Shown here in pieces: positions 31,811 through 42,959 of a DNA stretch of 64,000 nucleotides (its first letter is position 1; each line of letters opens with the position of its first letter). The stretch spans positions 3,534,001-3,598,000 of the forward strand of contig JADJQR010000001.1 of the NCBI GenBank assembly GCA_016712675.1, given 5' to 3'. The notes under the pieces were generated by a model. That model was not told where the DNA came from and searched no databases. It saw nothing but the letters and a program-made list of their open reading frames with translations. The position numbers and the translations under genes were made by a program. Source of the DNA: a bacterium. GTDB lineage: Bacteria > Krumholzibacteriota > Krumholzibacteriia > LZORAL124-64-63.

Positions 31811-32182
31811 ATGAGAATCCGCACCTGTCCGGCGATCCTGGCCGCGCCCGCGCTGGCCCTGGTCGTTGTCAGTTCCGTGTCCGCCGCCGAGCCGGGCGCC
31901 GGCACCGCCCCGGCGACCGAACCGACCCCCGCGACCGCGACCGCCGAGGCCGCACCCGACGTGCACGACCACCCCATCGCCCTGCGTGACGACGCCGCGC
32001 TGCGGATCATCGAGCATGCCGATGGCTCGAGCTCGGCCGTGCTCGACGAGAGCTTCCTGTCGACGAGCGTGGCGAAGATGGGCCCCGACGGCAAGGTGAT
32101 CATCGGCTGCGTGCAGTCGCGCGAGGCGTTCGATGCGTTCTTTGCCGCCGAAGCGCTGCCCGACGGCCAGGAGGTGCGCTGA
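31811..32182 (+). CDS. Small secreted protein coupled to a metalloprotease
   Basis: 123 residues from the ATG at 31811. A signal peptide (PAILAAPALALVVVSSVSA) is followed by a Thr/Pro/Ala linker and a compact domain of about 70 residues (EHADGSSSAVLDESFLSTSV, MGPDGKVIIGCVQSREAF). The second part recalls the end of proteins labelled post-PEP-CTERM-1, which I recall beside PA-domain proteases in other phyla; this is from memory only. The next gene starts 2 bp after its stop. It may be an inhibitor, chaperone or detached propeptide of the protease. Confidence 0.7.
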   Translation: MRIRTCPAILAAPALALVVVSSVSAAEPGAGTAPATEPTPATATAEAAPDVHDHPIALRDDAALRIIEHADGSSSAVLDESFLSTSVAKMGPDGKVIIGCVQSREAFDAFFAAEALPDGQEVR

Positions 32183-32183
32183 C

Positions 32184-33908
32184 ATGACGTGCACTGCCTC
32201 GACGAACCACGCGCTTCGCGGCGCACTGGGTACCCTCGTTGTCGCCGCCTGCCTGGGCGCGGCCACCGTTGCGCCGGCCGCCACGATCACCATCGTCAAT
32301 GCCGACGGGGCCGGCGAGGGCTTCAATGACCCGACGCCCGCGACGCCCGTCGGCGGCAATACCGGCACTACCGTCGGCCAGCAGCGCCTGATCGCCTTCC
32401 AGTTCGCGGCCGACGTCTGGGGCGCGCTGCTGCCCAGCGCGGTCGAGATCAAGATCACCGCCTCGTTCGACCCGCTGACCTGCTCGTCCACCAGCGGCGT
32501 GCTGGGCTCTGCCGGCGCCCGTCAGGTCTTCAGCGACTTCGCCGGCGCGCCGCAGGAGGACACCTGGTACTCGGTGGCGCTGGCCAACAAGCTGGCCGGG
32601 GTCGACCTGGCGCCCGGTCCCTCGAACTCCACGGCCGACGACATCCAGGCGCGTTTCAACGTCAGCCTGGATGACGACACCTGCCTGGGGACCGCGAGCT
32701 GGTACTACGGCCTGGACGGCAACCACGGCGGGGACATCGACCTGGTGGTCGTGCTGCTGCACGAGTTCGGCCACGGGCTGGGGTTCCAGAGCTTCGCCAA
32801 CAGCTCGACCGGTGCGCTGTTCAACGGCGAGAAGGACGCCTACTCGCAGTTCCTGTTCGACAACACCGTGGGGCTGCACTGGCCGGACATGACCAACGGG
32901 CAGCGCGCTGCTTCGGCGATCAACCCGCTCAACGTGGCGTTCTCCGGGCCGCAGGCCGTGGCGGACGCGGGCCTGCTGCTGGCCAACGCCTCGGAGCTGG
33001 TGGTCACGGCGCCGGCGGCGATTGCCGGGGCGTACTACGTCGGTGACGCGTCCTTCGGGCCGTCCGTGGAAGACAGCCCGGTCAGCGGCCTGGTGGTGCA
33101 GATGCAGGACGGGACGGCGCCGACACTCGATGGCTGCGAGACGCTGGTCAACGGCGCCGCGCTGGCCGGCAACATCGCGCTGGTGGACCGCGGCACGTGC
33201 GCGTTCGCGGTGAAGGTGCAGGCGGCGCAGGATGCCGGCGCCATCGGCGTCATCGTCGTCAACAACGTCGCCGGACCGGCCGCCTCGCTGGGCGGCAGCA
33301 GCGCGACGATCACCATCCCTTCGGTGATGGTCAGCCAGGCCGACGGCAACCTGATCAAGGCCCAGCTGGCGGCCGGCGTCCAGGTGTCGCTGCAGGTCAG
33401 CGCCACGCGCCGCGCCGGCTCGGACGCCTTCGGGCGCCCGCTGGTCTACACGCCCAACCCGCTGCAGTCCGGCTCGTCGGTGTCGCACTTCGACACCGGC
33501 GCGCGGCCGAACCTGCTGATGGAGCCGGCCATCAACGGTGACCTGGCGCACGACGGTGTCGACCTGACGCTGGCGCTGTTCCGGGACCTGGGCTGGTTCT
33601 TCGGGGCCTCGCCGGTGCCGGGCGCGTCGTCGCGCTGGGCGTTGCGGCAGAACACCCCCAACCCGTTCAACCCGAGCACCGAGATCAGCTTCACGCTGGC
33701 CGAGGCGGGCCGGGCCGAACTGCAGGTGTTCAACCTGCGCGGACAGAACGTGCGCAAGCTGGTCGCGGGCAGCCTCGAGGCCGGTGACCACCGCGTGACC
33801 TGGGACGGCCGCGACGACAGCGGCGCGCGCGTGCCCTCGGGCGTGTACTTCTACAAGCTCACCGCGGGCGACTTCGAGGGCCTGCAGCGCATGGTGCTGC
33901 TGAAGTAG
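32184..33908 (+). CDS. Secreted zinc metalloprotease with PA domain and FlgD_ig tail
   Basis: 574 residues from the ATG at 32184 (AGGAGGT 8 nt upstream). Signal peptide (GTLVVAACLGAATVAPAA), then a metalloprotease domain with zinc motif HEFGHGLGF at 193-201. A protease-associated (PA) domain follows, about residues 285-400 (LVNGAALAGNIALVDRGTCAF, AGAIGVIVVNN). After a return to the catalytic-type sequence (VYTPNPLQSGSSVSHF, DLTLALFRDLGW) the protein ends in a FlgD_ig domain (NPFNPSTEISFTLAEAG to GVYFYKL). The third zinc ligand may be His in SVSHFD. Exported, probably surface-held by the tail. Co-transcribed with the small secreted protein. Confidence 0.82.
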   Translation: MTCTASTNHALRGALGTLVVAACLGAATVAPAATITIVNADGAGEGFNDPTPATPVGGNTGTTVGQQRLIAFQFAADVWGALLPSAVEIKITASFDPLTCSSTSGVLGSAGARQVFSDFAGAPQEDTWYSVALANKLAGVDLAPGPSNSTADDIQARFNVSLDDDTCLGTASWYYGLDGNHGGDIDLVVVLLHEFGHGLGFQSFANSSTGALFNGEKDAYSQFLFDNTVGLHWPDMTNGQRAASAINPLNVAFSGPQAVADAGLLLANASELVVTAPAAIAGAYYVGDASFGPSVEDSPVSGLVVQMQDGTAPTLDGCETLVNGAALAGNIALVDRGTCAFAVKVQAAQDAGAIGVIVVNNVAGPAASLGGSSATITIPSVMVSQADGNLIKAQLAAGVQVSLQVSATRRAGSDAFGRPLVYTPNPLQSGSSVSHFDTGARPNLLMEPAINGDLAHDGVDLTLALFRDLGWFFGASPVPGASSRWALRQNTPNPFNPSTEISFTLAEAGRAELQVFNLRGQNVRKLVAGSLEAGDHRVTWDGRDDSGARVPSGVYFYKLTAGDFEGLQRMVLLK

Positions 33909-33930
33909 CGGCGATCAGGCGCGCACCTGC

Positions 33931-33966
33931 GAAGGGCCCGGCCGCCGCGAGGCAGCCGGGCCCTTC
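33931..33966. terminator. Terminator hairpin after the metalloprotease gene
   Basis: GAAGGGCCCGGC (33931-33942) and GCCGGGCCCTTC (33955-33966) pair perfectly over 12 bp with a 12-nt loop, between convergent genes. Confidence 0.65.
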
Positions 33967-33992
33967 CGCTTCAGGCGCGGAGTTCGCCCCGT

Positions 33993-34304
33993 TCAGACGC
34001 GGCACGCCTGGCGCCAGTAGGTGATCTCCGGCGCTCCGGCCATGAACTGCCCGGCGCGCGCCTTGAAGGCCAGGATGTGGGGCGTCGACAGGTGCGGGCC
34101 GGCGTAGGCCTCGCGGCTCGTCCACGTCTCCAGCAGGGTGAACTCGCAGGGGTCCTCGTCCCGCTGCACGATCGTGATGCCGGTGCAGTCGGGCTCTTCG
34201 CGGCGCACCACCGCGACCAGCGCCACAAGTTCGCGCAGGGCGATGTCGGCGCAGCCGTCCTGCGCGCGGTAGCGGATGATGACGTGGATGTCGCGCGCGG
34301 TCAC
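33993..34304 (-). CDS. Antibiotic biosynthesis monooxygenase (ABM)-domain protein
   Basis: 103 residues from a GTG at 34304 with GGAGG 6 nt upstream; the much longer open frame upstream is not coding. The ferredoxin-like ABM fold is clear: HVIIRYRAQDGCADIALREL, then REEPDCTGITIVQRDEDPCEFTLLETWTSREAY, then HLSTPHILAFKARAGQFM. Such proteins are usually cofactor-free dimeric quinol monooxygenases or heme-related enzymes. No biosynthetic neighbours, so a housekeeping quinone role is as likely as any. Confidence 0.75.
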   Translation of the reverse strand: MTARDIHVIIRYRAQDGCADIALRELVALVAVVRREEPDCTGITIVQRDEDPCEFTLLETWTSREAYAGPHLSTPHILAFKARAGQFMAGAPEITYWRQACRV

Positions 34305-34648
34305 GGGCAGCCTCCGGGTTCGGGACCAGGGGACGACAGTGGCCGGGCCCTGCTGGCCCGGCACCGCGTGGCAATGTAGCATCGGCGGCGGCGGCGCTCC
34401 ACCGCCGCTGGCGCGGAACTTGCGGCCGCGAGCGTGGCGTCGCGCGCCGGCCGCGGCGCCCGCCGCCCGACCGTGAACGGCTGTCGGGCAGGGTGTTGTC
34501 CCGGGCGCGGTTGCGGCGCGCGACCTCCCGTTCAGGGAGACGCCGCACGGCGCCGTGACCATCCTCGGGGCGCACCTCGTGGCCAGTTCCCGGCCGCCGG
34601 CAGCCATCGCCCAGCCTGTGATGACCCCAACGCAAGGGTGGGTGCTCC
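34305..34648. other. GC-rich intergenic region
   Basis: No credible gene. It contains a perfect 8-bp stem GCCGGGCC/GGCCCGGC (34342-34362) in the leader of the ABM gene and several GGC-rich inverted stretches (34384-34410). No clear promoter for the propeller gene at 34649 was found. Confidence 0.5.
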
Positions 34649-36874
34649 ATGCCACGCTTCCTGACTTCCCTGGCCGCACCGGCGATGCTGGCGGCGCTCC
34701 TGGCGTCCGTACCGGCCGGCGCAGCGCCGCCGAAGGCCTCCGGCATCGAGGAGATCGGCCGCTGGAACGACGGCCCGGCCGGGTGCCTGGCCCTCGAAGG
34801 TACGGTCGCCTGGTACGGCCGCGGCAGCCGGCTCGAGGCCGCCGACCTGACGGACCCCGCGCACCCGCGCCCGCTGGCCTCGCTCGAGCTGCCCGGCGGG
34901 CCCAGCGACCTGGCCGTCCGCGACGGCTGGGTCTACGCGATGATCGGCGGCGAACTCGTGGTGGTCGACGCGCGCCTGCCCGTGCGGCCGCGGATCGCGG
35001 CCCGGCTGGCACTCCCTGCCGCCGGGTGGGGCGGCGGGCGCCTGGATCTATCCGGCGACGTCGCCTATTGCATGGTGGGCGACCTGTTCGTGGTCGACAT
35101 CACCGATCCGGCGCGGCCGGCTCTCGGGCGGCGGGTGGGTGGGCTGTGGGGCCGCGACGTGGCCGCCGCCGACGGGCGCCTCTACGTGGCCGGTCACTAC
35201 GGCCTGTGCGTGCTGGACGCCACGGACCCGCGCGCGCCCGTCCTGTTGGAGGTCGACGAAGGCGGGCTCAGCTACTCCGAAGGAACGTTCGTGCAGGTGG
35301 TGGACGGCTACGTGATCCTGGGGGTCCGCGGCAACGGCTACACCTGCCGGGAAACGCGCGGCGACCACGTCGCGCCGGGATGGTGGTTCATCCACGGCCT
35401 TTGCCCCATGGCCGTGGCCAGGCACGGGACCAACCTCTATGCCGCCGGCGGGTCCATCGGGCGGTACGTGCCGTACGACGGCTCGGCCCACTGGTTCGAT
35501 GAGGATCTGGTCGACCGCTGCGTCGACGTCGAGATCGCCGGCGACCTGATGGTCGTGACCTCGACCTCAGCCGGGCTGGTCACCTACGACCTAGCCGTGG
35601 GCCCCGAGCCGGTGCGCCTGGCGACCGTGGCGGCCGCCCCGCCGCTGGGCGAACTGGCCGTGGCCGGTGATCGCGCCTACGCGGCCAGCGGCTTTTCAGG
35701 GCTGCAGATGCTCGACGTCTCGCAGCCGCAGTGCCCACGCCGGCTCGGCGCCTACGCCGACGGGTTCGACGTCCCGGCGCGGGACCGCTTCCTGGCTTCG
35801 TTTGTCCGCCCCCGGGAGAACCTCGTGCTCCTGGGCAGCGTCACGGGGCTTCGCATCGTGGACGCGACGGACGGCCTGGCGCCGCGGCTGGTCCGTGACG
35901 TCCGCCTCACGCCCGGCGGCCACCCGCTCAACGCCCTGCAGGCCCTGGTCGTCGACGGCGGCTGGCTGGTCATGTGTGCGGACTACGTCGATGACAGCTA
36001 CACGCCCCGGTCCCTGTACCTGCTCGTGCAGCCGACCGCCGACGGCGACGTTGCGGTGTCCGAGGTCACCTGGCCCGCGGACATCCCCCATGGACGCTAC
36101 GCCGGCGACGGGCACCTGTCCTACGTCGTCGATGGCGCGCAGGGGCTGGTGATCTTCCGCGTCACGGCCGACGGCGGCTTCGCGCGCCTGGGCTCGGTGC
36201 CCCTCGGCGATGTCGCCTGCCGGTCGCTGACCGTGGCCGACGGGTTCGCCTACCTGGCCACGTGGGACGAGGTGCTGGTCGTGGACGTACGCGACCCGGG
36301 GCAGCCGTACCTGCGCGGGCGGACCGGGCCCTTGCCGTGGTATTCCAACGACGGGATCACCCGCCTGGCGGCGTATTCCCGCCAGGTGTTCGCGCACTTC
36401 GGCTGGGGACTCGGGCTGGTCGACGCCACGGATCCCGACGCGCCGTTCGGCCACGAGGGGTGGCAGGCGAACGGCTACTTCGGCGTCCTGGCTGCCGGTG
36501 ACGGCGAGGTCTATGTGGACGTGCCGGGCGGCGGGTTGACCGCGCTGCGCGCCCTGCACACCCAGCGCATCGCCGGCGTGCCGGGCGCCGCCGGTGACGG
36601 CGCCTTCGCGGTGGCCGCGGCCCCGAACCCCTGCAACCCGCGCACGACGATCACCTTCGACCTGCCGCAGGCCGGCCGCGCCACGGTCACCGTCTTCGAC
36701 GCGCGGGGCCGGCGCGTGCGGCGCCTGCACCACGGCCAGCTGGGCGCGGGCCTCCAGGCGCTGCCCTGGACCGGCGACGACGACGACGGCCGCGCCGTGG
36801 CCGCCGGCGTGTACCTGGTGCGGGTGGCCACCGCGTCCGGCACGCAGGTCGCGCGCGTGGCGGTGGTCCGCTGA
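34649..36874 (+). CDS. Secreted beta-propeller protein with FlgD_ig tail
   Basis: 741 residues from the ATG at 34649. After a signal peptide (FLTSLAAPAMLAALLASVPAGA) the protein is made of repeats with the pattern of LVIVD-type propellers: GELVVVDARLPVRPRI, GDLFVVDITDPARPAL, YGLCVLDATDPRAPVL, SGLQMLDVSQPQCPRR, TGLRIVDATDGLAPRL, DEVLVVDVRDPGQPYL, WGLGLVDATDPDAPFG. The last 90 residues are FlgD_ig (NPCNPRTTITFDLPQAG to GVYLVRV). Exported adhesion or protein-protein interaction scaffold is inferred. The CPBP gene begins 2 bp after its stop. Confidence 0.8.
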   Translation: MPRFLTSLAAPAMLAALLASVPAGAAPPKASGIEEIGRWNDGPAGCLALEGTVAWYGRGSRLEAADLTDPAHPRPLASLELPGGPSDLAVRDGWVYAMIGGELVVVDARLPVRPRIAARLALPAAGWGGGRLDLSGDVAYCMVGDLFVVDITDPARPALGRRVGGLWGRDVAAADGRLYVAGHYGLCVLDATDPRAPVLLEVDEGGLSYSEGTFVQVVDGYVILGVRGNGYTCRETRGDHVAPGWWFIHGLCPMAVARHGTNLYAAGGSIGRYVPYDGSAHWFDEDLVDRCVDVEIAGDLMVVTSTSAGLVTYDLAVGPEPVRLATVAAAPPLGELAVAGDRAYAASGFSGLQMLDVSQPQCPRRLGAYADGFDVPARDRFLASFVRPRENLVLLGSVTGLRIVDATDGLAPRLVRDVRLTPGGHPLNALQALVVDGGWLVMCADYVDDSYTPRSLYLLVQPTADGDVAVSEVTWPADIPHGRYAGDGHLSYVVDGAQGLVIFRVTADGGFARLGSVPLGDVACRSLTVADGFAYLATWDEVLVVDVRDPGQPYLRGRTGPLPWYSNDGITRLAAYSRQVFAHFGWGLGLVDATDPDAPFGHEGWQANGYFGVLAAGDGEVYVDVPGGGLTALRALHTQRIAGVPGAAGDGAFAVAAAPNPCNPRTTITFDLPQAGRATVTVFDARGRRVRRLHHGQLGAGLQALPWTGDDDDGRAVAAGVYLVRVATASGTQVARVAVVR

Positions 36875-36875
36875 C

Positions 36876-37553
36876 GTGACCCGGACGCGCGCGCAGCTGC
36901 TGGCCGCGCTGGCGGCGCCGACCCTGCTCGGCGCCATCGGCGTGCACGGGCTGGGCAGCCTGCCGGCGACCTTCCTGCTCTACGCCGCCGGGGGCTGCGT
37001 GCTGGCGCCGCGCCTGCTGCTGGGCGCAAGCCTGCCGGCGGGCCGCGGCGGCCTGCCCTTCGCGCCGTCGGCGCGGCATTCCTGGCGTGGCGAGGCGGCG
37101 CTTGCCGTGCTGTTCGGACCGGTCTTCCTGGCGCTCTACGCCGCCGCGCGCCCCTGGCTGGGCCCGGTCAGCGACTACCAGGCGCGCGCCGCCGGCCTGG
37201 GCCTGGACCTGCACCAGCCGTGGGCCTGGCTGGTGCTGTTCGCCGTCTTCAACCCGTGGCTGGAGGAATGGTGGTGGCGCGGGCAGGCCACGCCGCGGTG
37301 CTGCGCGGCGTTCGGTCGCGCCCGGGGCCTGGCGTTGGCCACGGCGGGCTTCGGCGCCTGGCACGCGGTGCTGCTCGGCGCGCTGTTCCCCTGGCCGCTG
37401 ATGCTGGTGCGTGTCGCCCTGATCGCGGCGACGTCCCTGCTGTGGTCGCACCTGGCGCTCGCGGCCGGCAGCTGGCGCGCGACCTGGATCGCGCACCTGG
37501 CGGCCGACCTGGCGATGGTGGCGCTGTTCGTGCTGGTGATCATGCCGCGCTGA
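36876..37553 (+). CDS. CPBP-family intramembrane protease
   Basis: 225 residues from a GTG at 36876 directly after the propeller gene. Multiple hydrophobic spans, with the CPBP motifs LEEWWWRGQ (canonical EExxxRG), GFGAWHAVLLG and WIAHLAADLAMV (His with Asp in place of the usual Asn). The motif set is more canonical than in the homologue at 3275. It likely cleaves a membrane-embedded substrate or modifies an anchored peptide; the partner is unknown. A promoter for the next gene overlaps its stop. Confidence 0.75.
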   Translation: MTRTRAQLLAALAAPTLLGAIGVHGLGSLPATFLLYAAGGCVLAPRLLLGASLPAGRGGLPFAPSARHSWRGEAALAVLFGPVFLALYAAARPWLGPVSDYQARAAGLGLDLHQPWAWLVLFAVFNPWLEEWWWRGQATPRCCAAFGRARGLALATAGFGAWHAVLLGALFPWPLMLVRVALIAATSLLWSHLALAAGSWRATWIAHLAADLAMVALFVLVIMPR

Positions 37554-37578
37554 CGGTCGCGCGCTGTCGTGGTATGAT
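37550..37578 (+). promoter_or_regulatory. Promoter of the macrodomain gene
   Basis: CTGACG (37550-37555, overlapping the upstream stop), 17 bp, TATGAT (37573-37578). Leader about 50 nt to the ATG at 37632. Confidence 0.55.
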
Positions 37579-37631
37579 CCGCGGGTTCGCCGTTCGCGCG
37601 CCGCCGCGTGACGCCAGCCCGGGAGAGCCGC

Positions 37632-38789
37632 ATGTCCCCTTCACTGTCCGGCCGCCTCGCGGTATTCCACGGCGACATCACGCGCCTCGAGGCCGACGCC
37701 ATCGTCAACGCCGCGAACTCCTCGCTGCTGGGCGGCGGCGGCGTCGACGGCGCGATCCATCGCCGGGCCGGGCCGGGGCTGCTGGCCGAATGCCGCGCGC
37801 TGGGCGGCTGCCCGGTCGGCCAGGCGCGCCTGACGGGCGGCCACGGCCTGCCCGCCCGTCACGTGATCCACACGGTGGGCCCGCGCTGGCGGGGTGGCGG
37901 TCACGGCGAGGAGGACCTGCTGGCTTCCTGCTACCGCGCGTCGCTGGGGCTGGCGGCGGCCGAAGGCATCGCAAGCGTCGCCTTCCCCTGCGTGTCCACC
38001 GGCGCCTACGGCTATCCCCCCGAGGAGGCTTGCGTGGTCGCCGTGAACACGGTGGCCGACTGGCTGCGCGAGCACGACACGCCCGCGCGAGTGGTCTTCT
38101 GCTGCTTCTCGGCCGGGGATGCCGAGCTGTACACCGCCGTTCTGGCCGCCATCCTGCCGCCGCCGGGCGCCGACGAGGCGGGCGACACGGAGCCGCGCTG
38201 GCTGCACGCCGCCGACAGCCCGTTCGGCGTCGAGGTCCTCGACTGCAGCGCCTTCGCCGCCGGCATGATCTCGACCACCGCCGCCCCCGGCATCGCCGAA
38301 CGCTTCCTGGAGCTGCGCGACGACGATGGCTCCCGCCTGCGCGGCGCCGACCCGCAGGACGCCCGCTCGCTGCCGGCCGATCTCGCCTACCGCCTGCCGA
38401 CGCCGTGGCGCCCGGGTCCGTTGTTCCGCGCGCCGGCGATGGAGGTGAAGTGGGACGTCTCGCTCCACGAGGACACGCTCTACCTCACGCGCAGTTGGAC
38501 CGGCTCGCTGGAGTTCCGGGCCCGCCTGTCGCTGCAAGCGGACCGTGCGCGCGTGACGAACATCGTGGCCGCCGGAAACTGGGACGACCAGGGAACAGGT
38601 TACGCCGCCGCGGTGGTCGACTTCGTGGTGCGCAGCCACGTGCTGCACCTGCGGGTGCCCCACCCGCTGCCCCCGGGGACGGACGACGACGCGCGCCGGC
38701 TGGCGATGGCGTCGTTCTCCCTGTACGGGCGGCTGGGGCGGTACGGCAGGCGCGGGGACACGACGACGTTGGCGCCGCTCGGCACGTAG
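37632..38789 (+). CDS. Macrodomain protein with an uncharacterised C-terminal domain
   Basis: 385 residues from the ATG at 37632 (GGGAG 6 nt upstream). Residues 1-180 are a macrodomain of the MacroD/YmdB type: [34 protein letters not shown] with the Asn/Asp pair that binds ADP-ribose, and [17 protein letters not shown] for the diphosphate loop. These remove O-acetyl or ADP-ribosyl groups. Residues about 190-385 are an extra domain ([58 protein letters not shown]) with no family I recognise. Monocistronic. Confidence 0.82.
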   Translation: MSPSLSGRLAVFHGDITRLEADAIVNAANSSLLGGGGVDGAIHRRAGPGLLAECRALGGCPVGQARLTGGHGLPARHVIHTVGPRWRGGGHGEEDLLASCYRASLGLAAAEGIASVAFPCVSTGAYGYPPEEACVVAVNTVADWLREHDTPARVVFCCFSAGDAELYTAVLAAILPPPGADEAGDTEPRWLHAADSPFGVEVLDCSAFAAGMISTTAAPGIAERFLELRDDDGSRLRGADPQDARSLPADLAYRLPTPWRPGPLFRAPAMEVKWDVSLHEDTLYLTRSWTGSLEFRARLSLQADRARVTNIVAAGNWDDQGTGYAAAVVDFVVRSHVLHLRVPHPLPPGTDDDARRLAMASFSLYGRLGRYGRRGDTTTLAPLGT

Positions 38790-38801
38790 GTCCGCAAACG
38801 A

Positions 38802-38832
38802 GCGCCGGCGCAGCTTTCGCTTGCGCCGGCGC
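38802..38832. terminator. Terminator hairpin between convergent genes
   Basis: GCGCCGGCGCA (38802-38812) pairs with TGCGCCGGCGC (38822-38832) over a 9-nt loop. It lies between the macrodomain gene and the icd gene, whose stop is at 38862. Confidence 0.6.
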
Positions 38833-38861
38833 AAGTGCCCGGATGGCGGCCGACGGCCGCG

Positions 38862-41090
<2,229 letters not shown>

Positions 41091-41158
41091 GGGGCTTCCT
41101 CGGCTTGGCTGGGGTGGAGCGGGCGGCTGAATCGACATTCTCAACCAAAATCGTCCGG

Positions 41159-41190
41159 GGCCCGGGCCGAGTCAAGGACCCGCCCGGGCC
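41159..41190 (-). terminator. Hairpin between the multiheme cytochrome and icd genes
   Basis: GGCCCGGGC (41159-41167) and GCCCGGGCC (41182-41190) pair perfectly. The loop contains a minus-strand TTGACT at 41170-41175, which could be the -35 box of the icd promoter (17 bp before GATTTT), so this is a compact terminator-promoter junction. Confidence 0.5.
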
Positions 41191-41204
41191 TCCGTCGGTC
41201 GCGG

Positions 41205-42722
41205 TCACTCGCCGTGGCACTCGTTGCAGTTGGTCGTCTTCCACTCGTCGCCGATGTCCTCCGGATGCACGTACTCGACGCTGGCCAGGGAGGTGAACTC
41301 CTCGCCCGACTTGCGGGTCTGCGAGAGGATCGTGTGGCAGAGGTCGCAGTCGCGCGACAGCACCTCCCCCTCCTCCGTCTGGTGCAGGCCGTCGTGGCAG
41401 CGGAAGCAGCCCGGTGTCGTCAGGTGGCCGATGTGGTCCGGGAACTCGCGCCAGTTGACCTTCATCTCGGGGAAGATGTTGGTCCGGAACAGCAGCTGGG
41501 CTCGCGTGATCGCCGTCTCGATGTCGCCCGTGCGGGCGACGGCCACCTCGGGGTGCCCCTCGGTGTAGAAGGCGTGCACACCCTCGGCGATGGCCTGCAG
41601 CGCCTCGTCCTCGGTCTGGTACTCGGCCTCCATCAGGTCGACCAGCAGGTTCTTGATGCCCGGCAGGTCCTGCGCGATGAGTCCGTTGGCGATGTCGCGG
41701 TTCACCACGCGCGAGGGCGGGTTGTAGTGGTGCGTCGGCCGGTTGTGGCAGTCGATGCAGTCCATCTCCCGCGGCTCCAGGGCGGCCAGCTGCTCGTCGG
41801 ACAGGTCCGATTCCACGCTCCGGTAGACCTTCTCGCTGCCGTCCTGGCCGGTGAACTTGACCCAGGGGATGTCCAGGCGCTTGTGGTCGGTGGCCACGTA
41901 GGTGACCTGGTTGGCCGTGTGCCAGTGGATGCCGTGGGCATGCGCGCCGCCGGCGCCGCCACCACCCACCTTCATCGCCAGCTTCAGGCTCCAGTGCGTG
42001 TTGCCTTCCTCGCGGCCGTAGTAGTCGAAGGACACCAGCTTCTCGCCCGTGAAATGCTCGGGCCAGTGGCACTGCTCGCAGGTGTCGCGCGAGGGGCGCA
42101 GGTTCCTGATCGGCGTCTCGATGGGGCGCGAATACTTGTCGAACAGTACCGAGTAGACCTGGTAGGCCCCCGACAGCTTCGAGCGCACGTACCACTCGGC
42201 GCCCGAGCCGATGTGGCACTTCACGCAGCCCACGCGCTGGTGCGGCGAGGCGTTGAAGGCCGTGTACTCCGGCTTCATCACCGTGTGGCAGGTGGTGCCG
42301 CAGAACTGGTCGCTCTCGGTGTACTCGTAGGCCTGGTAGCTGCCAAAGGCCGTCAGCGCCAGGAACAGCAGGAAACCGCCGCCCACCAGGAACGTGGCGC
42401 GCAGGTGCGTCGGGTCGTTGAGGTCGATGCGCGGCAGGCGCTGCGTGGTCGGCAGGCCCAGCCGCCGGCGGCGCTGTTGCCGCAGCACGCCGATGGCGCC
42501 CAGCGCCAGGCCCAGGATCAGGAAGCCCGGCAGGATCACGAAGGCGATGATGCCGACGTACGGGCTGGTGTGGCCGTCGCTGAAGTGCTCGAGGGCGAAC
42601 AGGAAAAGGATCAGCACCACGCTCAGGCCCGCCAGCGCCGCGCCCGTCAGCGAAATGGCGTTGTAGTACGACGCGGGCAGGCGGGTCTTGCGCCGCGGAC
42701 GGCTGTCTTGCGGGTCGGACAC
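41205..42722 (-). CDS. NapC/NirT-type membrane-anchored multiheme cytochrome c
   Basis: 505 residues from a GTG at 42722 (GGAGG 7 nt upstream). Three hydrophobic N-terminal spans are followed by a periplasmic domain with six CxxCH motifs (CVKCH, CEQCH, CIDCH, CFRCH, CDLCH, CNECH) plus a Cx3CH motif (CGTTCH) at the first heme, so probably seven hemes. FCGTTCHTVMKPEYTAF and HQRVGCVKCH fit the NapC/NrfH family. It probably passes electrons from quinol to periplasmic acceptors. No terminal reductase gene is adjacent. His-rich HAHGIHWHT near the middle may give extra ligands. Confidence 0.85.
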   Translation of the reverse strand: MSDPQDSRPRRKTRLPASYYNAISLTGAALAGLSVVLILFLFALEHFSDGHTSPYVGIIAFVILPGFLILGLALGAIGVLRQQRRRRLGLPTTQRLPRIDLNDPTHLRATFLVGGGFLLFLALTAFGSYQAYEYTESDQFCGTTCHTVMKPEYTAFNASPHQRVGCVKCHIGSGAEWYVRSKLSGAYQVYSVLFDKYSRPIETPIRNLRPSRDTCEQCHWPEHFTGEKLVSFDYYGREEGNTHWSLKLAMKVGGGGAGGAHAHGIHWHTANQVTYVATDHKRLDIPWVKFTGQDGSEKVYRSVESDLSDEQLAALEPREMDCIDCHNRPTHHYNPPSRVVNRDIANGLIAQDLPGIKNLLVDLMEAEYQTEDEALQAIAEGVHAFYTEGHPEVAVARTGDIETAITRAQLLFRTNIFPEMKVNWREFPDHIGHLTTPGCFRCHDGLHQTEEGEVLSRDCDLCHTILSQTRKSGEEFTSLASVEYVHPEDIGDEWKTTNCNECHGE

Positions 42723-42959
42723 GGGCAGGCCTCCGGGGTTCGGGTCGCCACAATACTAGGAACTGCCGCCATCAAATCCCAGATGAAATGAGGGAGATCC
42801 CGACCCCGCCGCACGAGCCGCGTCCCCGGCGCGCAGCATGCCAGAGGCACCCTCCCGGTGCAACGCAACAGTCGCCGTGCCGGCGCGTAGGCATCTGTTG
42901 CGCGCTCGACGGCGCCCTGGTGCGCCGGCCCTGCATCTCCAACCCGACAAGGACTGAAA

